A stretch of 47,768 nt of DNA. Source: JBCDBD01 sp039184335. Lineage in GTDB: Bacteria; Bacteroidota; Bacteroidia; Flavobacteriales; Flavobacteriaceae. The position numbers and the translations under genes are program-made. Positions 33,620 to 40,747 of the stretch are shown in pieces. The stretch is taken from positions 1 through 47,768 of the forward strand of contig JBCDBD010000027.1 in assembly GCA_039184335.1 (NCBI GenBank), given 5' to 3'. Positions within the stretch are counted from its first letter, which is position 1, and the number at the start of each line of letters is the position of its first letter. The notes beneath the pieces were generated by a model that saw nothing but the letters and a program-made list of their open reading frames with translations, was not told the DNA's origin and did no database searches.

Positions 33620-34750
33620 TTAGTCAACGATAAGTTTGGGTGGACGTTTCCCCTCTATAAAATCCCGTATGGCCATACTGACCTCTTCTGCTGCTTCAGT
33701 GGCCGAAAAATGATTGGCTTCAACAAACTGAACATAGCCATCTTTCACAAAATCAGGAGATCTGGCATATTCTTCTTCTCGTTGGGCCGGGTCTTTAGTC
33801 GCCTGTAAAAAGAGTATGGGCATGGTCATGTGCTGTATTAAATTCTTCTTTCTATACTCAAGCTCAATATCAAAACTGGTATCATAGGTTTTGGCCACTG
33901 CATCGGCTATGCCCTCCGTCCCAAATTCTTTGTAAATCCGGTCCATATGGTCAGGAGTGAATTGCTCAGATACCCATGCTGAATTATAGGTCGCGGTTAT
34001 CATGATGCCATCTTTGTAATTCTCGGCGTGTGCTAAATTCTCATGCGAAGGCCTTGGCTCACCATGGGGTTCTTCAAAGGACTGTTGCATCCTGATCCAA
34101 TTCGTTACTCGCTTGTTCACCCCGGGGACAGCCATCATATTGTCGGCGATACAACTGCCTCGGTCGTGCGAGACCAAATCAAATTTATCGATACCTATTT
34201 TGTCCATAAGTTTGACCACGCTTTTAGCGACGCCCTGATGGGTCAAATCTTGTTTTAGGCTTTTATCGGATTGCCCATAGGCCAACTGATCCACAGAAAT
34301 CACATAGTAATCTTTTGCCAGATCCACCATCTGCTCCTTGAAGCCCCACCATGATTCAGGAAAGCCATGAATCATTAAAATAGGGGATTTATGGGGATAA
34401 CCCGCAGTAACAAAATGCCAAACAGACCCCTCTATTTCTACGAACCAATGGATGCCAAAGACATTTTTGCCTAAAAATTCGAGTTCGCCGTGCCGATTGA
34501 ATGAGCCTTTAGGGGGTGTAGCAGCAGGATAACGATCCATATGGCGCGTAAACTTGGCCAGTTCATAAGGTACGTAGCTGATGGGCACACCAGTACCCAC
34601 ATTCATGAGTTCATCGGGCATGGTTGCAAGAAGGTCTCCCTGATCTTGTTCTTGACCAATTACAGTAAAGCCTAATAAGGTAGCTAATAAAAAAAGCGTG
34701 AATGCTTTTTCCATCGAATGAGTTAGTCTTGTTGTTGTTTTCATTTTCAT
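33620..34750 (-). CDS. Secreted alpha/beta hydrolase with aspartate nucleophile (epoxide hydrolase/haloalkane-dehalogenase type)
   Basis: A 376-residue exported alpha/beta hydrolase, with an N-terminal signal peptide (cleavage near IGQ-EQ). The oxyanion motif HGFPESWWG is at 128-136. The nucleophile elbow reads SHDRGS, with Asp196 in place of Ser, the mark of epoxide hydrolases and haloalkane or haloacid dehalogenases, which form an alkyl-enzyme ester. The acid Asp320 lies in LQATKDPAQ and the base His347 in VEANHFSAT. Halide or epoxide specificity cannot be decided here. It is the first gene of an operon with the porin (15-base gap) and DoxX. Regulators AraC and Crp/Fnr sit just upstream. 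The ATGs at 34744 and 34714 are alternative starts. Confidence 0.85.
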   Translation of the reverse strand: MKMKTTTRLTHSMEKAFTLFLLATLLGFTVIGQEQDQGDLLATMPDELMNVGTGVPISYVPYELAKFTRHMDRYPAATPPKGSFNRHGELEFLGKNVFGIHWFVEIEGSVWHFVTAGYPHKSPILMIHGFPESWWGFKEQMVDLAKDYYVISVDQLAYGQSDKSLKQDLTHQGVAKSVVKLMDKIGIDKFDLVSHDRGSCIADNMMAVPGVNKRVTNWIRMQQSFEEPHGEPRPSHENLAHAENYKDGIMITATYNSAWVSEQFTPDHMDRIYKEFGTEGIADAVAKTYDTSFDIELEYRKKNLIQHMTMPILFLQATKDPAQREEEYARSPDFVKDGYVQFVEANHFSATEAAEEVSMAIRDFIEGKRPPKLIVD

Positions 34751-35180
34751 ATTGGTTTAATGTTGTTTATATCGTTAAAGCTATTTTTAAGCATTGACTT
34801 ATTTATTAAATTAGTTTAAGAAATGAATTCGTAGCATTTTGATTACAAATAGTTTACATTTCAAACCTAAGCACAAATGAATGCGAGGATTTTCATCATC
34901 GACTTCGACTTATCTGCTCTTGATGATGATGGAGGTAAGTTATAGTCTGAAGAAGTATTTGGTTAGAACAAGGATGGATTTTTGGACCATGGTTTTAGTG
35001 TCCAATGCCATTCCATATAGTAATAAATCCTACTTATTGGGTATCAGAAAAAAGCATGGCTAACTTTTTTGAATCTCTGTCTGGGGTATCAGACCCCATG
35101 CAGTATTTAGTGTAAAAATGATATGTTGATTTCTTGAATTATACCAAATTCCATTTATCGAAGGGTCAATATAGTTCATG
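34751..35180. other. Intergenic region upstream of the hydrolase operon, 430 bases
   Basis: Contains the palindrome-like element at 34806-34819, the inverted repeat TGGGGT-ATCAG-ACCCCA (35082-35098), and a direct repeat GGGTATCAGA (35039-35048 and 35084-35093). A 60-codon plus-strand frame at 34881 has a biased composition and is not a convincing gene. No perfect -33/-7 promoter seen for the operon. Confidence 0.5.
34806..34819. promoter_or_regulatory. Palindromic operator candidate (TTAAATTAGTTTAA)
   Basis: TTAAA and TTTAA are perfect reverse complements around TTAG. The element lies 56 bases upstream of the hydrolase ATG. The core ATTAGTTTAA occurs again at 37564-37573 upstream of the Fur-family gene. 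A Fur- or PerR-type site is the leading guess, unproven. Confidence 0.35.
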
Positions 35181-35768
35181 TCATTTGGAATTTCTCGTAT
35201 TTAGTTTTTTACTGAGCCATTGAGGGGTAACGCCTAAAAAGTTTGCTATTTTTTTCCACGTTACTTCATTAATGATTTCAGGATATTTGGAGTAAAGAAA
35301 ATCTAACTTGGAATCAATACCCATGGCCTTTATCGAAATAAACATTTTGTCTTCCAATAAGTTTTCCAATAGTCTTTTTCTGAAATAGAGTCCAATACCA
35401 TTGGAATACAAATAACTTTTATCGAATAGCACTTGGGGTATGAGCACACCTTCGGTATAGGTAACCGCTGAAACAACATCGTTTACAATCGTTCGGGTCA
35501 AAAAACTGGAAATATTACTACAGAGGTTTTTTGATTTAAAGAACCGGGTAATCGTTTGCTCATTTTCGTTAAAATATTCGGTAACCACAATGCCCTTTGA
35601 AATAAAGAGCATGTCTACGCAGACCTTTGAATGGGGGAAAATAATATTGCCCTTTTTAAAGCGCACACTTTTTAAGTGTTGTTTAAATTCTTTCCATTCT
35701 TCATCGATAGGTGTTTCTACATAGGTATCCAAAACACTTTTAAAGAACTCAATTGGTTCTTCTTCCAT
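35181..35768 (-). CDS. Crp/Fnr-family transcription regulator
   Basis: A 195-residue protein: cyclic-nucleotide-binding-type barrel (about 20-115, KKGNIIFPHSKVCVDMLFISKGIVV) and winged helix (about 150-195: EVTWKKIANFLGVTPQWLSKKLN). As in the other Crp/Fnr protein of this window, the phosphate-binding Gly-Glu and Arg-Ser residues of CRP are absent, and no iron-sulfur cysteine cluster of FNR is visible. It starts 15 bases after the AraC stop, so the two are probably one transcript and may jointly control the divergently read hydrolase operon, which lies downstream on the same strand. Confidence 0.82.
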   Translation of the reverse strand: MEEEPIEFFKSVLDTYVETPIDEEWKEFKQHLKSVRFKKGNIIFPHSKVCVDMLFISKGIVVTEYFNENEQTITRFFKSKNLCSNISSFLTRTIVNDVVSAVTYTEGVLIPQVLFDKSYLYSNGIGLYFRKRLLENLLEDKMFISIKAMGIDSKLDFLYSKYPEIINEVTWKKIANFLGVTPQWLSKKLNTRNSK

Positions 35769-35783
35769 CGTTCATTACTGTTT

Positions 35784-36662
35784 TTATGGATTACCAAACC
35801 TCATTTCCCTAAACTTCATGGGCGTATCATGGGTTGTTCTTTTAAAAAATTTCACAAAGTTGGTGGCTTCTTTAAAACCACATTCATATGCTATCTCTTT
35901 AATCGGCATATTAGTGGCAACCAAACTGCGTTTCGCTTCGAGTATGATGTAATTATTGATGTATTCTTTGACTGTCCTTTCCGTAAATACCTTGCTGAGG
36001 TTATTCAATTGTTTATAGGAGATGTTTAAAAGATGGGCATAATGTTTTGCTGACCTTGAATCTCTATAATTTGTGGAAACCAATTGTTGAAATCTTGAAA
36101 ATGTACCGAAATCCCCATGATAGGACTTCAATGCATGGCCAACATGCAATTCTGCTTTTAATAAAAACACGGTTAACATGGCAGCCACTAGATTTTCCTT
36201 AATTTTTCCCAGTTCGAGGGAAAGCTCCCTTTCCAGTGCGGTTATAAATAATTCGGTATCCCCGAAATCTTTAAACAATGAAGGATTTAAAACATAATTG
36301 GACAAAAAGCTGATTTTTGAAAAAGCGGAGAGCGAAAAATTACGGAGCATAAAATTCTCTGAAAAATTCAGTACATACCCTTTAGAGCTGATAGATTTAT
36401 CGAATTTATGAACTTGTTCCTTTGAAATGAAAAGACAATCCCCTTTTGCTATCTTATAAGATGTAAAATCAACTTCATGGACCATTTCGCCCTCTGTTAC
36501 CAATAATAAGGTAAAGTACTTGATTCGATGTGCTACAAATGGACTTCCGCAAGGCAGATTTTTGAGAGAGAAAATATCTTCTATCCTAATCCATTGAAAA
36601 CCGATTTCCCGAATCAATCCATCACAATCTGTAGTATTTTTTAAGCGGACATCATTTTCCAT
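35784..36662 (-). CDS. AraC-family transcription regulator
   Basis: A 292-residue protein with an N-terminal cupin-like sensing region (SPFVAHRIKYFTLLLVTEGEMVHEVDF, about 40-65) and a C-terminal AraC double HTH (about 190-290: HYAHLLNISYKQLNNLSKVF, then IKEIAYECGFKEATNFVKFFKRTTHDTPMKFRE, the conserved second-HTH signature). I use the ATG at 36662; a start 18 codons upstream adds a Cys-rich stretch unlike the family N-terminus. Effector unknown. It is upstream of a Crp/Fnr regulator in a two-gene unit. Confidence 0.9.
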   Translation of the reverse strand: MENDVRLKNTTDCDGLIREIGFQWIRIEDIFSLKNLPCGSPFVAHRIKYFTLLLVTEGEMVHEVDFTSYKIAKGDCLFISKEQVHKFDKSISSKGYVLNFSENFMLRNFSLSAFSKISFLSNYVLNPSLFKDFGDTELFITALERELSLELGKIKENLVAAMLTVFLLKAELHVGHALKSYHGDFGTFSRFQQLVSTNYRDSRSAKHYAHLLNISYKQLNNLSKVFTERTVKEYINNYIILEAKRSLVATNMPIKEIAYECGFKEATNFVKFFKRTTHDTPMKFREMRFGNP

Positions 36663-37019
36663 TGATATGTAAATACAAAAAGTATTGCCCTTTTGCCATA
36701 GAAAACAAATGATCAATACAGTGTTTAAAAGTAAATGTTAAGTTTATTTTGTAAAAGGTCGAAGTCATCTTTAAAATGGTAAAAATTGGAGTTAGCATTC
36801 GAAAAGTAGCATTCTTTTTGCTGTAATAGACTTGATTTCTTTTCAAAAATGGTGTTGAACAGGATTTTTTTTGGTGGGATACTTTGGCGTTCATTTTAGG
36901 GTTCAACTTCTTAAGTTCAATTTTATTACCGACCAGAAATCAATTCTTAAAGAATTTTGTTTTCAATTGGGGTTAAGAGCTTTAGATAACATTTCCGCTA
37001 TTCCGGATTTCTGTAAATA
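36663..37019. other. Intergenic stretch, 357 bases
   Basis: Between the AraC start and the Fur-family stop. It contains a perfect 15-base palindrome AATTCTT-A-AAGAATT at 36942-36956. A plus-strand frame at 36871-37053 runs into the Fur gene antisense and has no supporting feature. No consensus promoter is seen. Confidence 0.45.
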
Positions 37020-37466
37020 TCACGAATCTGTTTGTATTGTTTTTGTTCCGTAAAAATACAGTGAATGGGAATCGATCGTGATATCAAAAACTTCTTCGAT
37101 TGTTTTCTTGATATGTTGGATCCTTGGATCACAGAATTCCATGACCTCACCGGTATCGGTTAAGATCACATGATCGTGTTGGTGGTCAAAATAGCTTTTT
37201 TCATAATGGGCCATGCCCTTATCGAACTGATGCTTTCTGATAAGCTTGGCGTCAATAAGAAGGTCGAGGTTGTTGTAGATGGTGGCACGGCTTACCCTAA
37301 AGTTTTTGGACCGCATTTTAAAGTGTAGGTCATCGACGTCAAAATGATTGTCATTGGCATAGATTTCTTCCAGGATGGCGAAGCGTTCGGGAGTTTTCCG
37401 ATGCCCCTTTTCCTCCAGATAATCATTCAGGACTTTTCTTACGATATTAAGGTTTTTTCTATTCAA
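37020..37466 (-). CDS. Fur-family transcription regulator
   Basis: A 148-residue Fur/PerR/Zur-type repressor. The N-terminal winged helix (GHRKTPERFAILEEIYAND ... FRVSRATIYNNLDLLIDAKLI) is followed by the metal-sensing half with HYEKSYFDHQHDHVILTDTGEV, which holds the HxHDH metal ligands, and EFCDPRI. The CxxC zinc pair at the C-terminus of many Fur proteins is absent, as in other flavobacterial members. The frame opens with a TTG at 37466; there is no ATG before residue 51, and starting later would cut the DNA-binding helix, so the TTG start is likely real. Metal (Fe, Mn or peroxide sensing) cannot be decided. Confidence 0.88.
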   Translation of the reverse strand: MNRKNLNIVRKVLNDYLEEKGHRKTPERFAILEEIYANDNHFDVDDLHFKMRSKNFRVSRATIYNNLDLLIDAKLIRKHQFDKGMAHYEKSYFDHQHDHVILTDTGEVMEFCDPRIQHIKKTIEEVFDITIDSHSLYFYGTKTIQTDS

Positions 37467-37530
37467 TGAAAAAGAAACAATTCGTTTAGACTTTTAACTA
37501 AATGTAAGCTTCCAGCTCAAAATAATCAAT

Positions 37531-37542
37531 TCAAATATTTGA
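37531..37542. repeat. Perfect 12-bp palindrome upstream of the Fur-family gene
   Basis: TCAAATATTTGA reads the same on both strands. It is 64 bases upstream of the TTG start of the Fur-family gene and may be an autoregulatory site. Confidence 0.35.
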
Positions 37543-37558
37543 TATTCAATAATTTATA

Positions 37559-37574
37559 TTTAGATTAGTTTAAA
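37559..37574. promoter_or_regulatory. Fur/PerR-like operator candidate (TTTAGATTAGTTTAAA)
   Basis: A near-palindrome: TTTAGA at the left pairs with TTTAAA at the right with one mismatch around TTAG. It shares TAnATTAGTTTAA with the site at 34806-34819. It lies 92 bases upstream of the Fur-family start and 19 bases before a small plus-strand ORF at 37594. A looser match, TTTAGATCAAGTTTAAA, is at 46653-46669. Confidence 0.35.
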
Positions 37575-37593
37575 ACAAGTTGAAGATGGTTTG

Positions 37594-37761
37594 ATGCCCC
37601 CAAGCTACAACATCTTCCTTTTAAAACAGGTCTATATGGGTGTGTTTACCATATTGCTAGCTTTTTTATGTTTGGTATTGACCAATGTAGGTTTATCAGA
37701 ATATTGTTGGACGTGTACTTTAGCACTGGCGAACAAAGCGACAATGCCGGTCATTGTCTAA
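37594..37761 (+). CDS. Candidate 55-residue membrane protein
   Basis: An ATG-started frame of 55 residues with one strong hydrophobic segment (about 15-33, MGVFTILLAFLCLVLTNVG) followed by a CWTC pair (YCWTCTLALA). It begins 19 bases after the Fur-like site at 37559-37574. Its 3' end overlaps, antisense, the decayed gene at 37720-38102. I do not recognise it; it may be a chance frame in decaying DNA. Confidence 0.25.
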   Translation: MPPSYNIFLLKQVYMGVFTILLAFLCLVLTNVGLSEYCWTCTLALANKATMPVIV

Positions 37762-38102
37762 AATATATCCACATAGCAGACCCAAGGTAGGGTGATTATG
37801 GTTTTCCAAAACCAATCTCCAGTAATGATACCGTTCTTTATTGGCATCAATAAAAGCATACCCCAGTATCAAATGGTTCCCGTTTTGTTTCGAATGTTAA
37901 TTGATGAACAGGCCATAAATGGGAAGCAGCAGTCAAGCGATGACAAAGATGGCATTCCCCAATCCATTCTATACAGTGTATCAATTGGCACAATCTTATG
38001 AATAATAAAAAGCTGTGCAAAACTTGGAAACATACCTAGCACAAAGTGGCCGGATCCTAAGATAACATGTAGCATAGCGCCTGAAACCAGCAATCCATAG
38101 CA
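37720..38102 (-). pseudogene. Decayed membrane-protein gene
   Basis: On the minus strand a protein-like sense can be followed across frames: first GLLVSGAMLHVILGSGHFVLG ... IVPIDTLYRMDWGMPSLSSL in one frame, then, after a shift, YGLFIN-stop-HSKQNGNHLILGYAFIDANKERYHYWRLVLENHNHPTLG in another, ending at the TAA at 37720-37722. The pieces read as one helical membrane protein interrupted by a frameshift and an in-frame stop. I cannot name the parent family. Reading is by eye; part of it could be coincidence. Confidence 0.4.
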
Positions 38103-38198
38103 TCACCACATTTATTTGTATACTTGAAAGTAGGGAGAACAACGCTTAGATTGAATTTAGGTATTTGCTTATCATAATGGATTGTAAAATTGATTTTT

Positions 38199-38768
38199 AT
38201 GAAGAAACATGACCAATCTCATTTTATTTTCGTCAGATTTGTATTACCTTTAAAGAGCTATGTAGCTGAAACTGAAATGCAAAACAACAAGAGGAAGTAT
38301 TTATCGCCCATTCAGAGTCTGGATTTTTACCTTCCGCATTACAGTGCACTTTGTAAAAAACTTAAGCTAGACCATGATTTATCCGAATTAAGGGAGGTTT
38401 TAAAAAGGGATGTGGACATAGCGGTCAGAGAACTCATGCAGTTTTCGAATTATGAGGCTTTGGTGGTCACCGATGTCAAAAAGAGGATTGTATGGGTCAA
38501 CACTGGTTTTCGTGAAATGACAGGCTATTCAAAAAAATTCGCGATAGGAAAGTCCCCCACTTTTTTGCAGGGTCAAGAAACATCAATAGAAACGAAAAAG
38601 CAAATAAGAATACTATTGAAGCAACAAAAGAGGTTTTCCAAATCACTCATCAACTACAGAAAAAATGGGGAAGCATATCTTTGTCACATCGATGTTTTGC
38701 CGCTCTACAATTCCGATAAAAAAGTGACCCATTTTCTTGCTATGGAAAGGGAACAGATCGCTGCTTAA
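38199..38768 (+). CDS. Short LOV-like PAS domain protein without the photoactive cysteine
   Basis: A 189-residue protein with one PAS domain of LOV type (about 85-183). The LOV core GxNCRFLQG reads GKSPTFLQG here (117-125), with Pro120 at the position of the flavin-binding Cys and Thr in place of the following Arg. NYRKNGEAY (152-160) keeps the first flavin Asn, but the second Asn position is Cys162. So it is unlikely to make the usual photo-adduct and may bind another ligand or none. No effector domain is attached. I report the ATG at 38199; the ATG at 38277 (MQNNKRKYLSPI) is equally possible and gives 163 residues. Confidence 0.8.
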   Translation: MKKHDQSHFIFVRFVLPLKSYVAETEMQNNKRKYLSPIQSLDFYLPHYSALCKKLKLDHDLSELREVLKRDVDIAVRELMQFSNYEALVVTDVKKRIVWVNTGFREMTGYSKKFAIGKSPTFLQGQETSIETKKQIRILLKQQKRFSKSLINYRKNGEAYLCHIDVLPLYNSDKKVTHFLAMEREQIAA

Positions 38769-39023
38769 CAAACCAATTTACTATTTCAGACAAAAAATGC
38801 CTGTTGTATGTAGCCAACATGGCGAAAAACTAACTTGCAATTTGCACCACTGCGCATGATATCTGAATTGGTAAGGGCAACTTTCGAGTCCACTTTTTTT
38901 CAATTCGCTAAGTAAGTTCAGTCCACTATGGCTATATTTAAGAACACAAACCAATGATTTCGCACAAGTAGTTCATGTGACCTGTATTGGCTCAAATAAG
39001 GACCATCTACCAAAAAATTGAAA

Positions 39024-40721
39024 ATGAAGTTTTTACCTTTCATTCTCACCTGTATTCTCTTGGGAACCGCGGCAAACGCCCAAGACCGATTAACCGGTGA
39101 AACCTTTACCACTCGCTCTGAAATTTTGGCGCAAAACGGTATGGCAGCCACAAGCCAGCCCTTGGCCACCCAGGTCGCTTTGGATATCTTAAAAAAAGGA
39201 GGGAGTGCCATTGATGCCGCAATAGCCGCTAATGCTGTACTGGGACTTGTAGAACCGGCCAGTTGTGGTATTGGCGGTGATGTTTTCGCAATGGTCTGGT
39301 CTGCAGACGAAAAAAAATTATATGGTTTCAATGGCAGTGGCAGGGCACCCCAATCCTTGTCCATCGATTATTTTATGGAAAAGGGACTAAAATACGTGCC
39401 CTTCTACGGGCCGTTACCGGTATCGGTGCCAGGCTGTGTCGATGGCTGGTTCAAATTACACGATAAATTTGGTCGACTATCCATGAAAGACATTTTACAA
39501 CCGGCCATAGAATATGGCAGAAACGGGTTTCCTGTATCGGAGGTCATTGCCTATGAAATGGCTTCAAATTATAAGGGTTTACAGGATCAACCGGGTTTTG
39601 CGGAGACCTATATGCCTGCCGGTAGACCCCCGGTCAAGGGAGAAGTGTTTGTAAATCATGATTTGGCCAATACCTATGACCGTATTGCCAAAGAGGGCCG
39701 TGATGCCTTTTATAAAGGTACCATTGCCAAGACCATCGATGGTTACATGAAAAGGCATGGAGGCTTTTTGTCTTATGATGATTTAGCGAACCATACCTCC
39801 AATTGGGTTGAGCCGGTCTCCGTCAACTATCGTGGGTATGACATTTGGGAACTCCCGCCCAACGGGCAGGGTACTGCAGCCCTACAGCTATTGCACATTC
39901 TTGAAGGATATGACATTACCGCCATGGGTTTTGGCAGTGCGGAATACTTGCATGTGCTTACAGAAGCCAAAAAGCTGGCCTATGAAGATCGTGCCAAGTT
40001 TTATGCCGACCCCGAATACAACCAAATTCCGTTAGAAGTGCTATTATCAGATGATTATGCCCACCAACGGAGAAATCTTATCAATCTGGACAAAGCTGCC
40101 GATACCTATCCCGCAGGAGATATGGATATAGAAACTGGGAATACCACCTACTTGACCGTTGCTGATAAGGATGGTAATATGGTTTCGTTGATACAGAGTA
40201 TTTATTCTGAGTTTGCATCGGGTATGGTACCTGACGGATTGGGATTTGTGCTGCAAAACCGTGGACAGATGTTCAATGTTCAAGATAGGAACCACGCCAA
40301 TGCCCTGGAACCTGGAAAGCGACCTTTTCACACCATTATTCCGGCGTTTATTACCAAAGATGGCCAACCATGGGTCAGTTTTGGTCTGATGGGTGGGGCG
40401 GTGCAGCCCCAAGGCCATGCACAGATTGTGGTGAACATCGTTGACTTTGGAATGAATTTGCAAGAAGCCGGCGACGCACCTAGAATGCGACATCGGGGCA
40501 GTTCACAACCCACAGGATATACAATGACCGATGGCGGCACCCTGTTTCTTGAAAGCGGTTTTGAACCTGAAACCCTACGCGACTTACAGAAAAAAGGACA
40601 TCGTATCGGTTTTGGTGTGGGTATGTTTGGCGGATACCAAGCCATAGGTGTCGATTTGAAAAACAAGGTGTATTCCGGTGCCTCGGAATCCCGAAAGGAT
40701 GGTCAGGCCGCTGGCTATTAA
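39024..40721 (+). CDS. ggt: Gamma-glutamyltransferase (Ntn-hydrolase)
   Basis: A 565-residue exported gamma-glutamyltranspeptidase, made as a proenzyme that cuts itself before a threonine to give two chains. The signal peptide is MKFLPFILTCILLGTAANAQ. Large-chain features: NGMAATSQPLATQVALDILKKGGSAIDAAIAANA and SCGIGGDVFAM. The cleavage and nucleophile site is T374 in GNTTYLTVADKDGN. The small chain has SIYSEFASGMVPDG and LMGGAVQPQGHAQIVVN. It hydrolyses or transfers gamma-glutamyl groups from glutathione and similar amides in the periplasm. The ATG at 39024 is used; a TTG two codons upstream is ignored. First gene of the 39.0-46.6 kb operon. Confidence 0.93.
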   Translation: MKFLPFILTCILLGTAANAQDRLTGETFTTRSEILAQNGMAATSQPLATQVALDILKKGGSAIDAAIAANAVLGLVEPASCGIGGDVFAMVWSADEKKLYGFNGSGRAPQSLSIDYFMEKGLKYVPFYGPLPVSVPGCVDGWFKLHDKFGRLSMKDILQPAIEYGRNGFPVSEVIAYEMASNYKGLQDQPGFAETYMPAGRPPVKGEVFVNHDLANTYDRIAKEGRDAFYKGTIAKTIDGYMKRHGGFLSYDDLANHTSNWVEPVSVNYRGYDIWELPPNGQGTAALQLLHILEGYDITAMGFGSAEYLHVLTEAKKLAYEDRAKFYADPEYNQIPLEVLLSDDYAHQRRNLINLDKAADTYPAGDMDIETGNTTYLTVADKDGNMVSLIQSIYSEFASGMVPDGLGFVLQNRGQMFNVQDRNHANALEPGKRPFHTIIPAFITKDGQPWVSFGLMGGAVQPQGHAQIVVNIVDFGMNLQEAGDAPRMRHRGSSQPTGYTMTDGGTLFLESGFEPETLRDLQKKGHRIGFGVGMFGGYQAIGVDLKNKVYSGASESRKDGQAAGY

Positions 40722-40747
40722 AATAAGCTTCAATATAATATACACAT

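Noticed and set aside
34881..35063. 60-codon plus-strand frame upstream of the hydrolase operon
   Set aside because: Biased composition, no family feature, lies in a region with repeats; treated as non-coding.
28891..35768. cAMP-CRP control by the two Crp/Fnr proteins
   Set aside because: The phosphate-binding GE and RS residues of CRP are missing in both, so cAMP binding is not supported.
36871..37053. 60-codon plus-strand frame antisense to the Fur-family gene
   Set aside because: No start signal or family feature, and it overlaps a well-supported gene.
38199..38768. Blue-light photoreceptor
   Set aside because: The cysteine needed for the flavin adduct is a proline, and other flavin contacts are changed.
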